From: Geodermatophilus tzadiensis
GTDB lineage: Bacteria; Actinomycetota; Actinomycetes; Mycobacteriales; Geodermatophilaceae
Assembly (NCBI RefSeq): GCF_003002915.1
Contig: NZ_PVTG01000006.1
Span: 149,066 to 213,065 of the forward strand
Length of the DNA stretch: 64,000 nucleotides
Direction: 5' to 3'
The notes beneath the pieces were generated by a model that saw nothing but the letters and a program-made list of their open reading frames with translations, was not told the DNA's origin and ran no database searches. Of the stretch, positions 19,300-27,310 are shown piece after piece. Both the position numbers and the translations under genes were made by a program. Positions within the stretch are counted from its first letter, which is position 1. Every line of letters starts with the position of its first letter.

Positions 19300-20079
19300 G
19301 TGGGGGCGCGTCAGTGGGTCCGCGACGTCCTGACCCAGCTCTACGAGCGGCGTCTGGCGCGGCAGCTGGTGGGCGCCGACGTCCCCCGGCACGTCGGGGC
19401 GATCATCGACGGCAACCGGCGCTGGGCACGGGCCACCGGCCTGCTCGACCCCAACGCCGGGCACCGCCGCGGCGCCGACCGCATCGCCTCCTTCCTCGGC
19501 TGGTGCGACGAGGCCGGCGTCGAGGTGGTCACCCTCTTCCTCCTCTCCACCGACAACCTCACCCGGCCCGAGCCGGAGCTGACGCCGCTGATGCGGATCA
19601 TCGAGGGCGTCGCCGAGGACCTCTCCGCGCCCGACCGGCGCTGGCAGCTGCGGCCGGTGGGCGCGCTGGAACTGCTGCCCGCCGAGACCGTCGCGGTGCT
19701 CAAGGAGGCCGAGGAGGTCACCCGCGGCCGCCCGGGCGCCCACGTCAACCTCGCCGTCGGGTACGGCGGGCGGCGGGAGATCGCCGACGCCGTCCGCTCG
19801 CTGCTGGCCGAGCACGCCAGCCGGGGGACGACGCTCGACGAGCTCGTCGGCGTCCTCGACGTCGAGCACATCGCCGAGCACCTCTACACCCGCGGCCAGC
19901 CCGACCCCGACCTGGTGATCCGCACCAGCGGCGAGCAGCGCATGTCCGGCTTCCTGCTCTGGCAGACGGCGCACTCGGAGTTCTACTTCACCGACGTCTA
20001 CTGGCCGGACTTCCGCCGCGTGGACTTCCTCCGCGCGCTGCGGGCCTACGCGGCGCGGCACCGCCGATTCGGTGGGTGA
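19300..20079 (+). CDS. Z-type isoprenyl diphosphate synthase (UppS family)
   Basis: This 259-residue cis-prenyltransferase has HVGAIIDGNRRWARATG near residues 29-45, with the catalytic Asp in IDGN, and the C-terminal motif IRTSGEQRMSGFLLWQTAHS. It condenses isopentenyl diphosphate into Z-polyprenyl diphosphates used as sugar carriers for cell-wall synthesis. Actinobacteria often have two such enzymes of different chain length, and I cannot say which this is. GTG 19300 is chosen; GTG 19291 is also in frame. Confidence 0.9.
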   Translation: MGARQWVRDVLTQLYERRLARQLVGADVPRHVGAIIDGNRRWARATGLLDPNAGHRRGADRIASFLGWCDEAGVEVVTLFLLSTDNLTRPEPELTPLMRIIEGVAEDLSAPDRRWQLRPVGALELLPAETVAVLKEAEEVTRGRPGAHVNLAVGYGGRREIADAVRSLLAEHASRGTTLDELVGVLDVEHIAEHLYTRGQPDPDLVIRTSGEQRMSGFLLWQTAHSEFYFTDVYWPDFRRVDFLRALRAYAARHRRFGG

Positions 20080-20092
20080 CAGACTCGGGGAC

Positions 20093-21310
20093 ATGGCAGC
20101 CGGCGCGGTCGACGTCCCCCTCGAGTACGTCCGGCTGGGCCTGCGCTTCGACCGCCTCGAGTCCGGTCTCGTCGACGCCTACACCGGTGAGAAGCGGATC
20201 CGCGCCGAGGTCGAGAGCGAGCCGGCGCCCACGCCGCAGGGACTGCGCGACCAGGCGCGGGCGCTGCTGCAGGAGCTCGAGGTCTCCGGGCTGCCCGCCG
20301 ACCGGGCCGGCTTCATCCGCGCCCAGCTCACCGGGCTGGAGTGCAGCGCCCGGAAGATGAGCGACGAGCCGGTGGGCTTCCTCGACGAGGTGCGCAGCTA
20401 CTTCCAGGTCGACCTCACCCTCGGCGAGCCGGCGGACTACGCCGCCGCGCACGCCGAGCTCGACACGCTGCTGCCCGGCGAGGGCGCGCTCGCCGAGCGG
20501 TACGCCGCGCACCGCCGCCGGGAGGAGTGCCCGCCGCAGCGGCTGGGCGAGGCGGTGCACGCGCTGTCCAGCGCGCTGCGCGACCGGGTCCGCGGCCGCT
20601 ACGGCCTGCCCGAGGCCGAGACGGTGCGCTACGAGATCGTCACCGACAAGCCCTGGTCGGGCTTCAACTACTACGAGGGCGACTACCGGTCCCGGGTCGC
20701 CATCAACGCCGACCTCCCGCACCGGCTCAGCCAGCTGCCGCACCTGGTGGCGCACGAGTCCTACCCCGGCCACCACACCGAGCACTGCCGCAAGGAGCGG
20801 GGGCTGGTGGAGCGGGCCGGGCACCTCGAGCACACCGTGTTCCTGGTCAACACCCCCGAGTGCCTGATGGCCGAGGGGCTGGCCGACCTCGGCGTCGACG
20901 CCTCCATCGGCGCGGGCTGGGGGCCGTGGGCCGCCGAGGTGCTCGGCGACCTCGGGCTGCGCTTCGACGGGCACCTGGCCGAGCGGATCGCCGCGGCCGC
21001 CGCGCCGCTGAACCGGGTGCGCCAGGACGCCGCCGTCCTGCTGCACGACCGCGGCGCCGACGCCGACGAGGTGGCCGCCTACATCCAGCGCTGGTCGCTG
21101 GTCAGCGCCGAGCGCGCCCGCCAGCAGCTGCGCTTCCTCACCCACCCGCTGTGGCGGGCCTACATCACCACCTACGTGGAGGGCTACGACCTGCTGCACC
21201 GCTGGCTGGCGGCCCGGCCGGCCGGGCAGGACGTCGCCGACCGCTTCGTCCGCCTGCTCGACGAGCCGCTCACCCCGGCCGTCGTCACCGCCGAGCTGCC
21301 GGCCGGCTGA
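20093..21310 (+). CDS. DUF885-like putative zinc-dependent protein
   Basis: A 405-residue protein of largely helical composition with HESYPGHHTEHC at residues 221-232, a motif resembling the zinc-binding HxxxxH region of DUF885 metallopeptidase-like proteins. A downstream acidic segment, ECLMAEGLADLG, could supply a further ligand. Peptidase activity is inferred from the fold family only. ATG 20093 lies 13 bp after the prenyltransferase stop, suggesting an operon; a small membrane protein follows after 4 bp. Confidence 0.8.
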   Translation: MAAGAVDVPLEYVRLGLRFDRLESGLVDAYTGEKRIRAEVESEPAPTPQGLRDQARALLQELEVSGLPADRAGFIRAQLTGLECSARKMSDEPVGFLDEVRSYFQVDLTLGEPADYAAAHAELDTLLPGEGALAERYAAHRRREECPPQRLGEAVHALSSALRDRVRGRYGLPEAETVRYEIVTDKPWSGFNYYEGDYRSRVAINADLPHRLSQLPHLVAHESYPGHHTEHCRKERGLVERAGHLEHTVFLVNTPECLMAEGLADLGVDASIGAGWGPWAAEVLGDLGLRFDGHLAERIAAAAAPLNRVRQDAAVLLHDRGADADEVAAYIQRWSLVSAERARQQLRFLTHPLWRAYITTYVEGYDLLHRWLAARPAGQDVADRFVRLLDEPLTPAVVTAELPAG

Positions 21311-21314
21311 GCCC

Positions 21315-21650
21315 GTGGCCCGCCGCGATCCGGGGGAGGCCCGCGTCCTGGGGCTGTGGACGGCGGGCTGGCTGTTCGCGCTGCTGGTGGCCGGGATCCT
21401 CCGCTTCGGCGACCTCTCGGTGCAGTGGCCGGTGCTCCTGGTGCCCCTGCTCTGGGCGGCCGTGGCGCTGCGGCCGCGGCGCCCGCGGGCCCGGGGACGG
21501 CAGGCGTACGGGGAGGCCGACGACGACCTGCGGGGCTGGCCGCCCCACGACGACGTCCCGCCCCCCGGCCGGCCGGCGCCCACCCGGGAGATGCCGGCGT
21601 CCTGGCAGCAGCCGTGGCCGCCCGGCACCTCCGACCGCCGTCGCCGCTGA
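21315..21650 (+). CDS. Small membrane protein of unknown function
   Basis: A 111-residue protein with two hydrophobic segments ([18 protein letters not shown] and [15 protein letters not shown]), then a Pro/Arg-rich cytoplasmic tail. The GTG start at 21315 follows the DUF885 gene stop by 4 bp, so it is probably the last gene of the prenyltransferase operon. The 242 bp after it (21651-21892) show no gene, and I found no recognisable riboswitch there. Confidence 0.7.
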   Translation: MARRDPGEARVLGLWTAGWLFALLVAGILRFGDLSVQWPVLLVPLLWAAVALRPRRPRARGRQAYGEADDDLRGWPPHDDVPPPGRPAPTREMPASWQQPWPPGTSDRRRR

Positions 21651-21892
21651 CCCCGACGGGTGGTGCGGCTGGGACCGGTGGTCCCTCCGTCGGAGGACAC
21701 GCCTCCTGTCCGTCATGTGACCGTCACCTCCCCGCTCTAGCGTCCGGGGTGGACGACGGGCCCGCCCCGCCGCCCACGGGAGGCCCGGTTGGTGCTGACG
21801 AGTTCGTCGACCTGGGGGCCGGTGCCCGGCCCCTGTGCCGGGGCCCGGCCACCTTCGAGCCGGGGCGCGCCGCGCCCGTCGGGAGAGAATCC

Positions 21893-23188
21893 GTGACCGC
21901 TCGCCGCACGTACGTCCTCGACACCTCCGTCCTGCTGTCGGACCCGGGCGCGCTGCTGCGCTTCGGCGACGCCGACGTGGTGCTCCCGCTCGTGGTGATC
22001 GGGGAGCTCGAGGACAAGCGGCACCACCACGAGCTGGGCTGGTTCGCGCGGCAGGCGCTGCGCTTCCTCGACGACCTGCGGGTGGCCCACGGCCGGCTCG
22101 ACGCGCCCGTGCCGGTCGGCGAGGAGGGCGGCACCGTGCACGTGGAGCTCAACCACAGCGACGCGGCGGTGCTGCCGGCCGGCTTCCGCAACGACAGCAA
22201 CGACAGCCGGATCATGGTCGTCGCGCTCAACCTGCGCGCCGAGGGCCGCGACGTCTGCCTGGTCACCAAGGACGTGCCGCTGCGGGTCAAGGCGGCCGCC
22301 GTCGGCCTGGACACCGACGAGTACCGCGCGCTGGACGCCGTCGACGCCGGGTGGACCGGGATGGCCGAGGTGTCGGTGGACGACGCCGAGCTGGGCGCCC
22401 TCTACGACGCCGGGGAGGTGCGCGTGCCGGCCGCCGCGGAGCTGCCGGCGCACACCGGGCTGGTGCTGCTGTCCTCGCGCGGGTCGGCGCTGGGGCGGGT
22501 GACGCCGGACAAGCACGTGCGCCTGGTCCGCGGCGACCGGGAGGCGTTCGGACTGCACGGGCGCTCGGCCGAGCAGCGCATCGCGCTGGACCTGCTGCTC
22601 GACCCCGAGATCGGGATCGTCTCGCTCGGCGGGCGGGCGGGGACGGGCAAGTCGGCGCTGGCGCTGTGCGCGGGCCTGGAGTCGGTGATGGAGCGGCGGG
22701 CGCACGCGAAGGTCGTCGTCTTCCGGCCGCTGTACGCCGTCGGCGGGCAGGAGCTCGGGTACCTGCCCGGCAGCGAGGGCGAGAAGATGTCGCCCTGGGC
22801 GCAGGCCGTCTACGACACCCTCGGCGCGCTGGTCTCCCGGGACGTGCTCGAGGAGATCGCCTCGCGGGAGCTGATCGAGGTGCTGCCGCTGACCCACATC
22901 CGCGGGCGGTCGCTGCACGACTCGTTCGTGATCGTCGACGAGGCGCAGTCGCTCGAGCGCGGCGTGCTGCTCACCGTGCTGTCGCGGCTGGGCTCGGGCT
23001 CGCGGGTAGTGCTCACCCACGACGTCGCCCAGCGGGACAACCTGCGGGTGGGCCGGCACGACGGCGTCGCCGCGGTGGTCGAGCAGCTCAAGGGGCACCC
23101 GCTGTTCGCGCACGTGACGCTGACCCGCTCCGAGCGCTCGCCGATCGCCGCCCTGGTCACCGAGATGCTCGAGGACCTGCCCTTCTGA
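21893..23188 (+). CDS. PIN domain-PhoH ATPase fusion (PhoH2 type)
   Basis: This 431-residue protein joins an N-terminal PIN ribonuclease domain ([15 protein letters not shown] near 6-20; further acidic residues DSR and TKDVPLR) to a C-terminal PhoH NTPase. The P-loop [12 protein letters not shown] lies near residues 245-256, and Walker B VIVDEAQ near 347-353. PhoH2 proteins in mycobacteria are reported to unwind and cut RNA in an ATP-dependent way. GTG 21893 follows an AGAGAAT spacer. It is monocistronic and ends at hairpin 23200-23253. Confidence 0.92.
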   Translation: MTARRTYVLDTSVLLSDPGALLRFGDADVVLPLVVIGELEDKRHHHELGWFARQALRFLDDLRVAHGRLDAPVPVGEEGGTVHVELNHSDAAVLPAGFRNDSNDSRIMVVALNLRAEGRDVCLVTKDVPLRVKAAAVGLDTDEYRALDAVDAGWTGMAEVSVDDAELGALYDAGEVRVPAAAELPAHTGLVLLSSRGSALGRVTPDKHVRLVRGDREAFGLHGRSAEQRIALDLLLDPEIGIVSLGGRAGTGKSALALCAGLESVMERRAHAKVVVFRPLYAVGGQELGYLPGSEGEKMSPWAQAVYDTLGALVSRDVLEEIASRELIEVLPLTHIRGRSLHDSFVIVDEAQSLERGVLLTVLSRLGSGSRVVLTHDVAQRDNLRVGRHDGVAAVVEQLKGHPLFAHVTLTRSERSPIAALVTEMLEDLPF

Positions 23189-23199
23189 CCTCCTCCTGG

Positions 23200-23253
23200 G
23201 GTGTTCCTCGCGCTGTGGGGGTCCTGCCGGACCGGCACAGCGCGAGGAACACC
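23200..23253. repeat. Family B hairpin repeat, bidirectional terminator
   Basis: A perfect 18-bp stem, ggtgttcctcgcgctgtg with its complement, and an 18-base loop, lying between the convergent phoH-like and AbiEi-like genes. The arm ggtgttcctcg is shared with 24281-24340. Confidence 0.85.
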
Positions 23254-23261
23254 GGCAGTGG

Positions 23262-24233
23262 TCAGGCCCCGCGTCGTCGGCGCCGCTGGAGCGCCCGTCC
23301 GACCAGGCCGGCGACCACCCCCGGTCGGTCGAGGTCGCCCCAGGTCCAGCGGACCATGCCGTGGTCCTCGGCCCGCATGGCGTCCTCCCGGCGCTTCTCG
23401 TCGAACACCGCGTCGCCCGGCTCCTGACCCGGGCGCAGCAGCCGGCCGTACTCCACGCGCCCGTCGAACTCCCCGAGCAGCCGCTCCGCCTCCCACACGA
23501 CGTCGGTGCGGCCCAGGAACGTCCCGTCCGCGGCGTGGACCGGGTGCTGCAGGCCGCTCGGGGCCAGGCCGAGCCGGTCGAGCAGCACCCGGCTCCGGCT
23601 CTCCCCGACGCTGTCGCTGCGCCCGTCCGCGAAGGTCACCGCGCGTGCGGCGCGGCGCGCCCCGCGGGTGCCCGCCAGGGAGGCGACCCGGTCCCGCAGC
23701 TGCGACCGGCTCGCCAACCCGAGGGCCAGCACGGCGTCGAGCGCCACGACGGCGGCCTCGAACGGCAGGCAGCGGGCGAGGTCCAGCGCGGTGCGCGCCG
23801 AGTCGGTGACCGGCACCCCGTCGAGGACGACCACCTCGTCGTCGGCCAGGCGCGCGACGTGGCAGCGCAGGGTGCGGGAGGCGTCGCTCGACGCCGGCGG
23901 GCGGCGGGTCACGTGGACCCGGCCCAGCCGCAGCCCCCAGGTGGGCAGCCCGTGCAGGACGGCGGCCGACTCGTGGCTGACGACGGCCGGCCGGCGCAGG
24001 CCGGCGAGGGTCGCCCGCACCAGGAGACGGTGGCGGTCGGCGACCTCGGGAGGCAGTGGGCCGTCCACGTAGGCCCCGCGGCGGAGGCGGGTCAGGTCAC
24101 CCGACCGGCGCGCGCGGGCGATCTCGTCGTCGTCCCAGCCGACGGTGACCAGGTCACGCCGGAGGGCCAGTGGGGGCAGGGCGGTCGGGTCCACGTCGAG
24201 ACGGTGGCTCGCCCGGCCTCTCCGTCGAGCCAC
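23262..24233 (-). CDS. AbiEi antitoxin-like / DUF559-like protein, orphan
   Basis: A 323-residue protein. The N-terminal part has a winged-helix-like segment (VTVGWDDDEIARARRSGDLTR then RLRRGAYVDG) as in type IV AbiEi antitoxins. Segments such as VVSHESAAVLHGLP and GVPVTDSARTALDLARCLPF are typical of this large actinobacterial family. The C-terminus (GRTDVVWEAERLLGEFDGRVEYGR) resembles the restriction-endonuclease-like fold of DUF559 proteins. No AbiEii nucleotidyltransferase toxin is next to it, so toxin-antitoxin function is doubtful. It is enclosed by two copies of the same hairpin family. Confidence 0.75.
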   Translation of the reverse strand: MARRRGRASHRLDVDPTALPPLALRRDLVTVGWDDDEIARARRSGDLTRLRRGAYVDGPLPPEVADRHRLLVRATLAGLRRPAVVSHESAAVLHGLPTWGLRLGRVHVTRRPPASSDASRTLRCHVARLADDEVVVLDGVPVTDSARTALDLARCLPFEAAVVALDAVLALGLASRSQLRDRVASLAGTRGARRAARAVTFADGRSDSVGESRSRVLLDRLGLAPSGLQHPVHAADGTFLGRTDVVWEAERLLGEFDGRVEYGRLLRPGQEPGDAVFDEKRREDAMRAEDHGMVRWTWGDLDRPGVVAGLVGRALQRRRRRGA

Positions 24234-24280
24234 CCGACGCGGACCCGTGGACGGCGCCGTCGCCTGTGGACGGCCATGCT

Positions 24281-24340
24281 GCCGGTGTTCCTCGTGCGGT
24301 GCGGGAGCCGCAGCACCGGCGGTGGTCGAGGAACACCGGC
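24281..24340. repeat. Family B hairpin repeat, terminator of the flagellar export operon end
   Basis: A perfect 14-bp stem, gccggtgttcctcg with its complement, encloses a GC-rich loop with its own smaller pairing. It lies 10 bp after the last gene of the flhA unit and 47 bp before the AbiEi-like start. Confidence 0.8.
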
Positions 24341-24350
24341 AACGCCGGGG

Positions 24351-24596
24351 TCAGGCGGCCGGGTCGGGGTCCGGGTCGGCCGGCGACGGGACGGCGCCGC
24401 GGTGGCGGGCCGGCGGGGTGCGCGGCGGCGTCGCGGCGAACCGCAGCAGCGCCACCGCGCCCCAGCCCGCGAGCAGGCACCAGGGCAGCCGCGCGGCGAC
24501 CTCGTGGGCGGTGAAGTCGCCGCGCAGGCCCAGCGCGAGCACCGGCAGGGCCAGCACGAGCCCCGCGAGCAGGACGTCCCAGCGCAGCGGGCTCAT
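24351..24596 (-). CDS. Small membrane protein at the end of the flhA operon
   Basis: An 81-residue protein with two hydrophobic segments (WDVLLAGLVLALPVLALGL and LPWCLLAGWGAVALL) and a Pro/Asp-rich tail. Its ATG overlaps the stop of the FlhF-like gene as ATGA, so it is translated with the flagellar genes. Nothing identifies a function; a link to flagellar assembly is inferred from position only. Confidence 0.65.
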   Translation of the reverse strand: MSPLRWDVLLAGLVLALPVLALGLRGDFTAHEVAARLPWCLLAGWGAVALLRFAATPPRTPPARHRGAVPSPADPDPDPAA

Positions 24597-27310
24597 GCCT
24601 CAGCGGTCTCCAGCCGCTCGCACAGCAGCGAGGCCCACCGGTGCGCGGTCGCCCGCACGCCGTCGAGGAGGGCCACCGGCACCGTCGTCCGCCCGAGGAC
24701 GGCGGCGGGGTCGGCGGTCAGGTCGGTGTCCTGGACGACGAGCGCGTCCACCCGCGGGAGCGCGCCGAGCCACGGGCCGACGTCCTCGGGCTTGCGGGTC
24801 GCCTCGACGACGGCCCACACGCTGACCGGCGAGAACACCGCCAGGACCTGCTCGAGCCAGGTGCGGCCGCCGGCGCGCATCGGCGCGTCGACCGCCACGA
24901 CGGTCGGCGTCGCCGCGGCGGCGGCCTCCTGCTTGCGGGCGAGTGCGGCCTCCACCGAGGTGATCCGGCTGCTCTCGGGCACCAGCGCGGACAGGTCGCC
25001 GCGGGTGGCCCACTGCAGCCGGTCGGCGTCCAGGCGCAGCGACAGCGACAGCGAGCGGGCGGCGGCCAGCGTCTCGACGCCGGGGCCGACGACCAGCAGC
25101 ACGTCGCCGGGGCCGGCCGGGGCCGACGGCGCCGCGGGCAGCGCTGCGCCCAGCGCCCGGGTCAGCGCCGCGTAGGTGCCGTGGGCGGCGACCTCGGCGG
25201 TGAAGGCCGCGTCGAGCACCTCCTCGGGCACGCCGAGGGCGCGCAGCCGGGCGACGGTGCCGGCCGCCTCGGCCATCCGCGAGTCGGCGAGGTCGCGGCC
25301 GGAGGGGCCGCGTTCGCGCACCGACGGGACGACGACCCGGCCGCCGGCGCGGGAGTCGACCGGCAGGCGGGTGACCGTGGCCAGCCCGGACGACGGCCGG
25401 GGCGCGGCGATCCGGGCGACGGCCTGGCCGGGCACCGAGGGGCGCCGCCGCGCGGGCGGGACCGGGGGCCGGGACAGCAGCGGCGGCACGGCCAGCGCCT
25501 TGCCGGGGGTCGGCGGGGGCAGCAGCGACAGCGGGGGCAGGACCGCGGTGGAGTCCAGCGCCACCGGGGCCGGGTCGCTGGCGGTCGCCGCGAGGGCCAG
25601 CCGCTCGGACCCGACCTGCTCGGCGACCTCCCACTCGTCGGACTCCGCGGAGGCGTCCACCCACGCGGGCTCCTCGGCCGCGACCCGCGTGCGGGCGGGG
25701 ACCGGCGGGCGGCCGCGGTGCACACCGCCCTGGGTCGAGGCGCTGGCGAGCACCCCGCGCAGGATGTCGGTCAGCGCGTCGTCGGGGGTGTCGTGGGCCA
25801 GCGCGGCCCGCAGCACCTCGGCGATCGCCTCCTCGCGGCCGGTGGCCGGGCCGGAGTCCGGCTCGCCGGGCGCCCACGCCGGGACCACCGGCTGCGGGGC
25901 GGGGACCTCGATCGGCGCCACGACGACGGCGGGCAGCACGTCGGTGATCGGCTCGTCGTCGATGACGGCCAGCTCGGTGGTCCGGTGCGCGGGAGCCGGG
26001 CGGGCGGTCAGCTGCGGGACGGTTCCCCGGGCGGCGGCCGCCCGGGGGACGGCGGGCGCGTCGTCCTCGTCGGCGTCGCCGAGCAGCTCGGCCAGCAGCG
26101 ACTGCTCGCCGGCGGCCTCGGCCTGCTCGTCGCTGACCGGCTCCTCGGCAGGCGCGACCGGGGCGGGCCGGGCGGGCGCGGCGGTGCGGACGGCGGGGGC
26201 CGGGTCGGCCCACATGTCGGCCCACATGTCGACCTCGGGCGCCGCGGCCACCACCGGCTCCTCGACGACCGGCTCCTCGACGGCGACGGGCTCGGCGGCG
26301 ACGGGCTCCTCGACCACGGGGGCGGGCTCGACGACGGGGGCGGGCTCGACGACGGGCGCGGGGGACTCGGCGACCGGCGCCGGCTCGGGCGCGGGAGCCG
26401 GCACGGCCTCGGCCGCGGGAGCCGGAGCGGCAGCCGGGGCAGCGGCAGGGGCGGGCGCGGCGGCGGCCACCGCGGCCAGCGCGGCGGCGAAGGGCACGGC
26501 CGGCGGGGTCGGCGCGGCGGCGGGCGGCCGCACGACCGAGCGGGCGGCGGCCTCCTCCTGCACCGGCTCGGGCGCCGTCCGCAGCGCCGTGGCGACGGCG
26601 TCGTCCACGGCCTCGCGGACCTCCCGGTCGCCGGCGACGACCTGCGCCAGGGCGGCGGTGAACAGCGACGGGCCCCCCTCGGCCGGCGGGGTCGCCGGCG
26701 GCCGCGCCGCGGGTCGGTTCGGACGGCGGCCGGCGGACGCGGCCGGGCGGCCGGCGGCCGCGAGGGCGTCCGCGAGGCCGTCGCCCCGGTCGGCGGCACG
26801 CGGCGAGCGCGCCGCGGCACCGGCGTGTGCGGCGGCACTGCTGTGGGCCGCGGGGCGGGCGGCGGTCGCCGTCCGGCGTCCGGCGGCGGGGAACGCGGCG
26901 CGCGAGTACAGGTCGACCTCGGGCCGGTCGCCGCCGCCGAGCAGGCCGGCGAGCTCGTCGACCGGGTCGGGCAGCTCGGCGACCGGGCGCGCCGGCCGGG
27001 CGGCGTGCCGCGCGGTGGCGGGCCGGCGCGAGCCGGACAGCGGCCGGATGTCGGAGTCGGCCAGCACCCCGGCGTCGCGGCTGAGCGCGGCCTCGATGCG
27101 GCGGGCGGACTCCGACCGCGGCGCGGGGGTGCGCCGGGCCGGCTCGACCTCCTCGACCTCGGCGACGAAGCGCTCGGTGGCGAAGAAGCCCAGGACCCCG
27201 CCCGAGCGGATCCGGCGCACGCCGGTGATCCGCACCGAGTGCCCGTACCGCTCGCGCGCGGCGGCGACGGCGGCCTCGGGCGTGGGCGCCTCAACGGATG
27301 GCAACGGCAC
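24593..27310 (-). CDS. FlhF-like protein with degenerate GTPase domain and long disordered insert
   Basis: This 905-residue protein follows flhA, where flhF stands in many bacteria. The N-terminus (TPEAAVAAARERYGHSVRIT, then GGVLGFFATERFVAEVEE) matches the FlhF N-domain. The last ~270 residues follow the FlhF NG-domain in order, but key GTPase residues are lost: the P-loop position reads VVGPGVETLAAARS without GKT, the DTAG position reads VDAPMRAGGR, and the TKLD position reads VQDTD. Between them lie ~550 residues rich in Ala, Pro, Val and Glu. It overlaps the flhA end by 20 bp (GTG 27310). The role is probably polar or number control of flagella, if any. Confidence 0.75.
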   Translation of the reverse strand: MPLPSVEAPTPEAAVAAARERYGHSVRITGVRRIRSGGVLGFFATERFVAEVEEVEPARRTPAPRSESARRIEAALSRDAGVLADSDIRPLSGSRRPATARHAARPARPVAELPDPVDELAGLLGGGDRPEVDLYSRAAFPAAGRRTATAARPAAHSSAAAHAGAAARSPRAADRGDGLADALAAAGRPAASAGRRPNRPAARPPATPPAEGGPSLFTAALAQVVAGDREVREAVDDAVATALRTAPEPVQEEAAARSVVRPPAAAPTPPAVPFAAALAAVAAAAPAPAAAPAAAPAPAAEAVPAPAPEPAPVAESPAPVVEPAPVVEPAPVVEEPVAAEPVAVEEPVVEEPVVAAAPEVDMWADMWADPAPAVRTAAPARPAPVAPAEEPVSDEQAEAAGEQSLLAELLGDADEDDAPAVPRAAAARGTVPQLTARPAPAHRTTELAVIDDEPITDVLPAVVVAPIEVPAPQPVVPAWAPGEPDSGPATGREEAIAEVLRAALAHDTPDDALTDILRGVLASASTQGGVHRGRPPVPARTRVAAEEPAWVDASAESDEWEVAEQVGSERLALAATASDPAPVALDSTAVLPPLSLLPPPTPGKALAVPPLLSRPPVPPARRRPSVPGQAVARIAAPRPSSGLATVTRLPVDSRAGGRVVVPSVRERGPSGRDLADSRMAEAAGTVARLRALGVPEEVLDAAFTAEVAAHGTYAALTRALGAALPAAPSAPAGPGDVLLVVGPGVETLAAARSLSLSLRLDADRLQWATRGDLSALVPESSRITSVEAALARKQEAAAAATPTVVAVDAPMRAGGRTWLEQVLAVFSPVSVWAVVEATRKPEDVGPWLGALPRVDALVVQDTDLTADPAAVLGRTTVPVALLDGVRATAHRWASLLCERLETAEA

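Noticed and set aside
21651..21892. Possible riboswitch or small gene upstream of the PhoH-like gene
   Set aside because: I could not identify a known aptamer core, a conserved hairpin or a credible start codon with ribosome site.
23262..24233. A complete type IV toxin-antitoxin pair
   Set aside because: No AbiEii-like nucleotidyltransferase gene lies on either side; only the AbiEi-like protein is present.
26260..26480. Short tandem-like repeats resembling an array inside the FlhF-like gene
   Set aside because: They are Ala/Pro/Val/Glu codon repeats in a disordered protein region, with irregular period and no spacers; not CRISPR.
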